In this document: positions 6,045 through 11,334 of the stretch, one piece after another | Layout of the letters: each line of letters starts with the position of its first letter | How positions within the stretch are numbered: position 1 is the first letter of the stretch | From: Eggerthella sp. CAG:298 | Lineage (GTDB): Bacteria; Actinomycetota; Coriobacteriia; Coriobacteriales; Eggerthellaceae | Direction: 5' to 3' | NCBI GenBank assembly: GCA_000435675.1 | Contig: FR895146.1 | Span: 1-11,334, forward strand | Length of the DNA: 11,334 bases | Notes under the pieces: model-generated | What the model saw: only the letters and a program-made list of their open reading frames with translations | What the model was told of the DNA's origin: nothing | Databases searched by the model: none | Translations under genes and position numbers: made by a program

Positions 6045-6121
6045 GCGCCCATAGCTCAGCTGGATAGAGCAGTGGACTTCTAATCCAAAGGTCGTAGGTT
6101 CGAATCCTACTGGGCGCGCCA
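6045..6121 (+). tRNA. tRNA-Arg(TCT)
   Basis: Acceptor GCGCCCA (6045-6051) pairs fully with TGGGCGC (6111-6117), followed by discriminator G and an encoded CCA. The D arm is GCTC...GAGC, the anticodon loop CTTCTAA gives anticodon TCT, and the T arm has GGTTCGAATCC. The first pair of the anticodon stem is a G/A mismatch, which tRNAs tolerate. It decodes AGA and probably AGG. Confidence 0.97.
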
Positions 6122-6136
6122 TTTCTATTTATTCAT

Positions 6137-6167
6137 GGGTCGTAACGCACGGCCTCTTTTTATTTTT
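6137..6167 (+). terminator. Rho-independent terminator of the tRNA-Arg gene
   Basis: GGTCGT (6138-6143) pairs with ACGGCC (6149-6154), with one T-G wobble and loop AACGC. A T-rich tail (TCTTTTTATTTTT, 6155-6167) follows. It separates the tRNA from the copper operon and argues against reading the long in-frame extension of the csoR ORF that starts at 6135. Confidence 0.75.
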
Positions 6168-6236
6168 GAGACAAAAAAGCATCACGATAAAGCAAATAGA
6201 GGTGCTTTGACCGCTCATGCTGCGGCGTCCTTCTTT

Positions 6237-6265
6237 TTGACAAATATACCCCCTAGGGGTATGCT
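6237..6265 (+). promoter_or_regulatory. Promoter and CsoR-type operator of the copper operon
   Basis: A perfect -35 TTGACA (6237-6242) and a -10 TATGCT (6260-6265) are 17 bases apart. Between and overlapping them lies ATACCCC-CTA-GGGGTAT (6246-6262), a palindrome with C and G runs. This is the form of operator recognised by CsoR-family repressors. A repressor bound here would cover the promoter, and Cu(I) binding would release it. Confidence 0.85.
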
Positions 6266-6314
6266 GAACGCGAAGAATCACTGGAAGACAACCGCTTGGC
6301 AAGGACGGATCTGT

Positions 6315-6617
6315 ATGACAGAACAAGATTGCACATGCAGGCATAAACACACACCACGTTCCGAGGAACTACAGAAAGATGTCACGCGACGCCTCAATCG
6401 CGCGATCGGGCAGTTGAATGCTGTTAAAGACATGGTTGCTGATAACCGCTATTGCGGCGATGTGCTCACGCAGCTTGCTGCTGCTGAAAGCGCGATTCAT
6501 CGTGTCTCAGAGATGCTCCTTGAAGAGCACATGCACACTTGTCTGATCGAAGATATACGCTCAGGCAAAGACGAGGCGGTCGATGAGCTCTTCATGCTCA
6601 TGCGACGTTTCAACTGA
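6315..6617 (+). CDS. csoR: CsoR-family copper-sensing transcriptional repressor
   Basis: This 100-residue, all-helical CsoR/RcnR/FrmR-family (DUF156) protein shows the core RLNRAIGQLNAVKDMV (26-41), NRYCGDVLTQ and LLEEHMHTC. Cys47, His72 and Cys76 match the Cys-His-Cys set that binds Cu(I) in CsoR. Such repressors bind DNA as apo-oligomers and release it when loaded with copper. The start at 6315 has an AAGGA site (6301-6305). The longer ORF from 6135 would run through the tRNA terminator and the promoter, so it is rejected. The N-terminus contains CTCRHKH (Cys6, Cys8, His10, His12), an extra metal-ligand-rich stretch before the helical core. The gene is 18 bases upstream of copA and is surely in its operon. 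Specificity for copper rather than another metal or an electrophile rests on the Cys-His-Cys set and the CopA neighbour. Confidence 0.92.
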   Translation: MTEQDCTCRHKHTPRSEELQKDVTRRLNRAIGQLNAVKDMVADNRYCGDVLTQLAAAESAIHRVSEMLLEEHMHTCLIEDIRSGKDEAVDELFMLMRRFN

Positions 6618-6635
6618 GAGGAACAGGAAGACACC

Positions 6636-8876
6636 ATGGAACAGACCATTCGTCTAGCGATCGATGGTATGCACTGTGCGAATTGCGTAGCTAATGTCGA
6701 GAAGCATTATCGTGCACTGCCAAGTGTCATCGATGTCGCGGTCAATCTTGCGAACAACACCGGGCGTGTGACGTTCGACCCCGCCCAGGCGAGCGTGGAT
6801 GACATGCTGAAGGTCTTCGACGATCTGCCCTTTACGGCAGAGCTTATCGCCGAAGATGTGCCCTTGGTCGATGAGAAGCGACGCGCGAAAGAGGCAGCGG
6901 AGCGCAAGCACGACCTCAAGGTATTCGTGGTATCTGCCGTTCTTACCGTGATCATCTTCTCGATCGGCATGATCCCTGGCTGGCATATGCCAGTAGGTCA
7001 CTTCATCGCAAGCGCTTTCTTCGGCAGCGCAGCAACGCACGTGCAAGCGATGTTCGCAGGCAATATCCTGCTTCTCGTGCTCACGCTGCCCGTGCAGTTC
7101 GGCTGTGGCTCACGTTTCTATAAGGGCGCATTCGATTCTCTGCGCAGTGGGAGCGCGAATATGGATGTGCTCGTTGCGCTCGGTACCACGATCGCGTTTC
7201 TCTTCTCGCTTTGGATCACGTTCTTGCCGGTCATTACGAACAACTGGAGCGATGCTGAAGTGGCTCTCGCTATCAATGAAGGTATGCCTTATTTCGAAAC
7301 GTGCGCGATGCTCATCACGTTCGTTTTGCTCGGAAAGATACTGGAGACGCGCGCAAAGGGAGCGACCAACCAGGCGATCGAGGCGCTCATCAACCTTACG
7401 CCGCCGACAGCGCAAGTGCGGCGCGGTGGTGCAGTGGTAGAGATCCCGCTTGCCCAGGTGGTCGTAGGAGATAGCGTGCTCGTCGGGCCAGGTGAGAAGG
7501 TGGCCGTCGATGGGGAAGTGATCGAAGGATCGACCGAGATCGATGAATCCATGCTCACTGGTGAAGCGCTGCCAGTGACGAAGCAGCCAGGCGACAGCGT
7601 TACGGGCGGCACAGTGAACACCACAGGCGCCATCACCGTGCGCGCGTTGCGTGTGGGAAGCGATTCGACGCTTGCCCGCATCGTTCGCGCCGTTGAGGAT
7701 GCGCAGGGCTCGAAAGCTCCCGTGCAGCGCTTGGCGGACAAGATCGCGTCGGTCTTCGTGCCGTGTATCCTCGGAATCTCTCTCATCACGTTCTGCATCT
7801 GGTTCTTCTTCGTTCCGCCAGCTGGTGCGAATACGCTGCTCACGCAGTCCCTTTTGCCTGCGATCGCGGTCATCGTTGTTGCGTGCCCCTGCGCGCTTGG
7901 CCTTGCAACGCCAACTGCGCTCATGGTAGGCATGGGCAAAGGCGCTCAGCTGGGTATTCTTATCAAAGATGGTGAAGTGCTCGAACGTCTTGGAAAGCTT
8001 GACGCAGCAGTGTTCGACAAGACCGGTACGATCACGGTGGGAAAACCCCAGCTAGTTTCGTGCTCGCTCACGCCCGAGAACCTTCGTCTTGCCGCTGCGC
8101 TCGAAACGAAGAGCGAGCATCTGCTTGCCCGCGCAGTCGTTGAATACGCTCAAGCACGCGGACTGGTGCTTCCTTCAGTAAGCAACTTTCGTGCGCTTGT
8201 CGGCGAAGGTGTCGAAGGCGAAGTCGAGGGGCATCAGGTGAAGGTTGGCTCTTCGGTGTTCATTGATGGTGCTGAAGTGGGCGGATTCGAGTTCTCGGAC
8301 GAAGCTAAGTCAGATGCCAAGCAGACGATCGAGACGCTGGAGCGAAACTACGGCATTACGAGCTATATGGTTACGGGCGATAACGCCGTGCAGGCCACGC
8401 GCATCGCTTCTGAGGTTGGCATCGCATCAGATAACGTATTTGCGGGAGTTAAGCCGCTTGAGAAAGCGGAATGCGTCGAAGCCGTTAAGGTATCGCTTGA
8501 AGCAGCCGACACGCGCGCCAGCTCAAAGCAAAGCATACGAACCGTTGCCTTCGTAGGGGACGGCATCAATGACGCACCGGCACTTGCCGCAGCAGATGTT
8601 GGCGTCGCGATGGCGTCGGGCACGGATGTCGCACTCGAGGCAGGTTCGGTTGTGCTCATGCGCAATCACCTGCGCGATCTGGTCACTAGCCTGCGGCTTT
8701 CGAAGGCCACCATGCGCAAGATCAAGCAGAATCTGTTTTGGGCGCTCATCTATAACTGCATCATGATCCCGCTTGCGGCGGTGGGCATCCTGGCTCCTGC
8801 GCTTGCGGGCGCGGCGATGGCGCTCTCGAGCGTGACGGTCGTTTGCAACTCCCTTCTTCTGAAGCGTTTCAAGTAG
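6636..8876 (+). CDS. copA: Copper-exporting P1B-1-type ATPase
   Basis: This 746-residue membrane protein pumps Cu(I) out of the cytoplasm using ATP. In order it shows: one N-terminal heavy-metal-binding domain with GMHCANC (11-17); membrane helices from about 94; the actuator-domain loop MLTGEA (TGE at 308-310); the transport motif CPC (417-419); the phosphorylation site DKTGT with Asp461; TGDN (580-583); and GDGINDAP (641-648). The late helices carry Tyr706-Asn707 and Met728-Ala-Leu-Ser-Ser732, the Cu(I)-site residues of the P1B-1 class. The usual SEHP motif of the nucleotide domain reads SEHLL (493-497): the histidine is kept but the proline is leucine. A roughly 15-residue stretch before GDGINDAP (about 619-634) looks longer than usual. 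The ribosome binding site is AGGAAG. It is cotranscribed with csoR and should be induced by copper. Confidence 0.95.
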   Translation: MEQTIRLAIDGMHCANCVANVEKHYRALPSVIDVAVNLANNTGRVTFDPAQASVDDMLKVFDDLPFTAELIAEDVPLVDEKRRAKEAAERKHDLKVFVVSAVLTVIIFSIGMIPGWHMPVGHFIASAFFGSAATHVQAMFAGNILLLVLTLPVQFGCGSRFYKGAFDSLRSGSANMDVLVALGTTIAFLFSLWITFLPVITNNWSDAEVALAINEGMPYFETCAMLITFVLLGKILETRAKGATNQAIEALINLTPPTAQVRRGGAVVEIPLAQVVVGDSVLVGPGEKVAVDGEVIEGSTEIDESMLTGEALPVTKQPGDSVTGGTVNTTGAITVRALRVGSDSTLARIVRAVEDAQGSKAPVQRLADKIASVFVPCILGISLITFCIWFFFVPPAGANTLLTQSLLPAIAVIVVACPCALGLATPTALMVGMGKGAQLGILIKDGEVLERLGKLDAAVFDKTGTITVGKPQLVSCSLTPENLRLAAALETKSEHLLARAVVEYAQARGLVLPSVSNFRALVGEGVEGEVEGHQVKVGSSVFIDGAEVGGFEFSDEAKSDAKQTIETLERNYGITSYMVTGDNAVQATRIASEVGIASDNVFAGVKPLEKAECVEAVKVSLEAADTRASSKQSIRTVAFVGDGINDAPALAAADVGVAMASGTDVALEAGSVVLMRNHLRDLVTSLRLSKATMRKIKQNLFWALIYNCIMIPLAAVGILAPALAGAAMALSSVTVVCNSLLLKRFK

Positions 8877-8965
8877 CGCGAGGCTGCCTTCGCGAGGCAT
8901 ACGCCGTTTCGCCCAGAAAAACGCAGATTTCACCTGCCTGGGGCACGAAAGCGCGCGAAGAGATA

Positions 8966-8971
8966 TACAAT
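8966..8971 (+). promoter_or_regulatory. Candidate -10 box for the argF transcript
   Basis: TACAAT lies 36 bases before the argF start, in the 131-base spacer after copA. No clear -35 hexamer precedes it. The spacer also holds a repeated GCGAGGC (8878-8884 and 8892-8898) and a weak GCCTT/GAGGC stem (8886-8898) without a T tract, so no clear copA terminator is seen. The call is tentative. Confidence 0.3.
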
Positions 8972-9007
8972 AATCTTTTCGTTTGAAACAACCTTCAAGG
9001 AGGACGC

Positions 9008-10000
9008 ATGTCGTACGCGCTTTCAGGTAGGCATTTTCTCAAATTGCTCGATTTCACCTCAGAGGAGATCGTTGGCCTCGTCGATCTGGCTCAAGATCTC
9101 AAGGAAAAGAAGCATGCAGGCATCCCGCATCGCTATCTTGAAGGCAAGAACATGGTCCTCATCTTCGAGAAGACCTCCACGCGTACGCGTTGTTCGTTCG
9201 AGGTAGCGGGTCACGATCTGGGTATGGGTGTTACCTATCTCGATCCATCCGGTTCGCAGATCGGCAACAAGGAATCGATCAAGGATACTGCGCGCGTACT
9301 CGGGCGCATGTTCGATGGCATCGAATATCGCGGCTATGGGCAAGAGATCGTCGAAACGCTCGCGGAGTATTCTGGCGTGCCTGTGTGGAACGGTCTTACC
9401 GACGAATTCCATCCTACGCAGATGATCGCTGATTTGCTCACGATCCGTGAGAACTTCGGCGATTTCCAGGGTCTCAATCTCGTCTTCATGGGCGATGCGA
9501 AGAACAATGTGGCGAATTCGCTCATGGTGGCCAGCGCGAAAATGGGCATCAACTTCACGGCGTGCGGCCCAGCGGAATGCATGCCTAGCGATGAGCTGGT
9601 GGCAATCTGTCGCGCGATCGCTGCAGAGAACAACTGCGAGATCCGCCTCACTTCCGATGTGGAAGAGGGATGCACGGGTGCGAACATCATCTATACCGAT
9701 ATTTGGGTCTCGATGGGTGAGCCAGCAAGCCTCTGGGAAGAGCGCATCCGCTTGCTTTCTCCGTACCAGGTGAACGCGAAGGTTATGGCAATGGCTGCTG
9801 ATAATGCGATCTTCCTGCATTGCTTGCCGGCATTCCACGACACTGACACGTCGGTCGCACAGGATATCGAGGCGCGCTTCGGCCTTACCGAGATGGAAGT
9901 GACTGATGAAGTGTTCGAATCTGCCCAGTCGAAGGTCTTCGACGAAGCAGAGAATCGCATGCACTCGATCAAGGCGATCGTGCTTGCTACGCTGGGCTAG
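9008..10000 (+). CDS. argF: Ornithine carbamoyltransferase
   Basis: This 330-residue enzyme transfers the carbamoyl group between carbamoyl phosphate and citrulline/ornithine in the cytosol. Carbamoyl-phosphate-binding STRTR (57-61) and HPTQ (135-138), ornithine-binding SMGE (235-238) and HCLP (271-274) are all present. The length and the strings SGSQIG, KESIKDTARVLGRM and EVTDEVFES resemble E. coli ArgF and catabolic ArcB alike. Sequence alone does not separate an anabolic enzyme from the arginine deiminase-pathway enzyme (arcB). No arginine deiminase or carbamate kinase gene is in the window. The ribosome binding site AAGGAGG (8997-9003) is strong. The arginyl-tRNA synthetase gene begins 86 bases after its stop, in the same direction, so both genes concern arginine and may be cotranscribed. 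Confidence 0.93.
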   Translation: MSYALSGRHFLKLLDFTSEEIVGLVDLAQDLKEKKHAGIPHRYLEGKNMVLIFEKTSTRTRCSFEVAGHDLGMGVTYLDPSGSQIGNKESIKDTARVLGRMFDGIEYRGYGQEIVETLAEYSGVPVWNGLTDEFHPTQMIADLLTIRENFGDFQGLNLVFMGDAKNNVANSLMVASAKMGINFTACGPAECMPSDELVAICRAIAAENNCEIRLTSDVEEGCTGANIIYTDIWVSMGEPASLWEERIRLLSPYQVNAKVMAMAADNAIFLHCLPAFHDTDTSVAQDIEARFGLTEMEVTDEVFESAQSKVFDEAENRMHSIKAIVLATLG

Positions 10001-10086
10001 AACGTCCTGTTCAACATAAGTTCAGTGCCTGAAGAGGGAAGTGACTCTGCGGGCGAATCGATAGGAAAGAGAGAGGGAAGATCCGC

Positions 10087-11334
10087 ATGACGGTTCGTGA
10101 ATCTTTGGAAGAGGTAGTAGGCAGCGCGCTTGCTGCGTGCGTGAACGATGGGAGCCTTGCGCTTGAAACGGTGCCTGAGCCAAGCCTTGAGCGCCCGCGT
10201 GAAGAAGCGCACGGCGATTGGGCGTGCACGATCGCAATGCGTCTTGCGAAAGTTGCCCACAAGAACCCACGCGAGATCGCCCAGATCATCGTCGATCATC
10301 TTCCGGAAAATGCCATCATCAAAAGCGTGGATATCGCTGGTCCTGGCTTCATCAACTTCACGCTCGAACCTTCTTCTTTCCAAGCAGTAGTGCGCACGGT
10401 GCGCGATCTCGGGGAAGAATACGGCAAGTCTCAGCTCACTGTTCCTTGCAAGGTGAACCTTGAGTATGTTTCTGCGAATCCCACCGGGCCTATGCACGTG
10501 GGTCATGGTCGTTGGGCGGCGCTCGGTGATTCGATGGCGCGCGTCATGCGTCATGCGGGGTATGCGGTGGATGAAGAATTCTACGTGAACGACGAAGGCA
10601 ACCAGATGAACGTCTTCGCTGATTCGCTCGTGGTGCGCTATCAGCAGTTGCTGGGCGAAGCGGTCGAGATGCCTGAGCAATCCTATGGTGGCGCGTACGT
10701 GAAGGACCTTGCGCAGACCATCGTCGATGCTGATGGTGACAAATGGCTCTTCGTCGATCCCGATGAGCGCAGGCAGGCGTTTAGGGAGCGCGGCTATGCA
10801 GCCATGATGGAGTCGGTGCGCGATACGCTCGAGCTCTTCGGTACGCAGTTCGATACCTATTTCTCCGAGCATTCGCTCTTCATTCCCGGTGAAGACGGCA
10901 AGACGAAGGTCCAGCATGCCTTCGATGCCATGAACGAGCGCGGCTACATCTATGAAAAGGATGGCGCAACCTATTTCAAATCGAGCGAATTCGGCGACGA
11001 GAAGGACCGCGTGCTCATCAAGCAGAATGGCGAGCTCACGTATTTCATGAGCGATGTCGCTTATCACTATGATAAGAAGCAGCGCGGCTACGATCTCTTG
11101 ATTGATATTTGGGGCGCCGATCACCATGGCTATATCCCACGTTGCCAAGCGATGATGGCGGCATGGGGCTATCCGAACGATCTTGAGGTAGTGCTGGGCC
11201 AGCTGGTGAATCTCTACCGCGATGGCAAGGCGGTGCGCATGTCGAAGCGCACAGGCGAGATGATCACCTTCCGCGAGCTCATCGATGAAGTGGGCGTTGA
11301 TGCAACACGTTATCTCATGCTCTCGCGCTCTTCC
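10087..11334 (+). CDS. argS: Arginyl-tRNA synthetase, 3'-truncated by window edge
   Basis: The reading frame is open from ATG 10087 to the right edge (416 codons), with no stop. The full enzyme is usually about 550-590 residues, so the C-terminal anticodon-binding domain is missing from view. It charges tRNA-Arg with arginine. Residues 1 to about 115 look like the ArgS-specific N-terminal domain. The class I signature is SANPTGPMHVGHGR with HVGH at 137-140. The second class I motif appears as MSKR (385-388, variant of KMSKS), followed by TGEMITFRELIDEVG, typical of ArgS. The start is preceded by GAGGGAAG. It follows argF by 86 bases on the same strand, and a tRNA-Arg(TCT) gene lies 4 kb upstream. 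A long open frame on the opposite strand (9997-11148) is a shadow of this gene. Confidence 0.95.
   Translation, partial: MTVRESLEEVVGSALAACVNDGSLALETVPEPSLERPREEAHGDWACTIAMRLAKVAHKNPREIAQIIVDHLPENAIIKSVDIAGPGFINFTLEPSSFQAVVRTVRDLGEEYGKSQLTVPCKVNLEYVSANPTGPMHVGHGRWAALGDSMARVMRHAGYAVDEEFYVNDEGNQMNVFADSLVVRYQQLLGEAVEMPEQSYGGAYVKDLAQTIVDADGDKWLFVDPDERRQAFRERGYAAMMESVRDTLELFGTQFDTYFSEHSLFIPGEDGKTKVQHAFDAMNERGYIYEKDGATYFKSSEFGDEKDRVLIKQNGELTYFMSDVAYHYDKKQRGYDLLIDIWGADHHGYIPRCQAMMAAWGYPNDLEVVLGQLVNLYRDGKAVRMSKRTGEMITFRELIDEVGVDATRYLMLSRSS

Noticed and set aside
6135..6314. N-terminal extension of csoR from the ATG at 6135
   Set aside because: It would cross the tRNA-Arg terminator and the copper promoter/operator, has no ribosome site, and adds sequence absent from the CsoR family.
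8877..8898. copA terminator
   Set aside because: Only a 4-5 bp stem without a T tract is present.
9059..9964. 301-codon open frame on the minus strand
   Set aside because: It is fully opposite argF, which carries all family motifs; no ribosome site or known domain is seen for the minus-strand frame.
10001..10086. T-box or other riboswitch before argS
   Set aside because: The spacer is only 86 bases and shows no specifier stem, T-box sequence or antiterminator.
9997..11148. 383-codon open frame on the minus strand
   Set aside because: It lies opposite argS, which has clear HVGH and MSKR motifs; the product shows no recognisable domain. It is a codon-bias shadow.

Overview
The window reads as a chromosomal segment of an actinobacterium, most likely of the class Coriobacteriia (Eggerthellaceae or a close relative). 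That placement is an impression from protein style, moderate-to-high GC, CCA-encoded tRNA genes and strong GGAGG-type ribosome binding sites. It is an inference and was not tested by any search.

Left edge (1-460, minus strand): the first 18 codons of a ParA/Soj-type ATPase run off the left end. Upstream of it lie a hairpin terminator, a short repeat-rich spacer, a tRNA-Gly(TCC)-like gene whose 3' half is degenerate, and an intact tRNA-Pro(TGG) with its own -10 box.

Central block (about 500-5980, plus strand): this is the most unusual part. A two-gene module, a YdiB-type quinate/shikimate dehydrogenase followed by a Gfo/Idh/MocA-family oxidoreductase, occurs twice in the same orientation, with a LysR-type regulator between the copies. 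The oxidoreductase copies are roughly 86% identical and the dehydrogenase copies roughly 72% (hand comparison). Catalytic residues are kept in both, but the dehydrogenases differ sharply in the loop that contacts the NAD(P) adenosine. The left copy and the regulator look more AT-rich than the right copy and the genes that follow. A 13-bp-stem terminator closes the block. The likely role is redox metabolism of quinate, shikimate or another cyclic polyol; the true substrate cannot be read from the sequence.

Right part (6028-11334, plus strand): a tRNA-Arg(TCT) with a terminator is followed by a copper-resistance operon. It consists of a CsoR-type repressor and a CopA-type Cu+ P1B ATPase, with a G/C-rich palindromic operator between the -35 and -10 boxes. 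Then come ornithine carbamoyltransferase and the first 416 codons of arginyl-tRNA synthetase, which runs off the right end.
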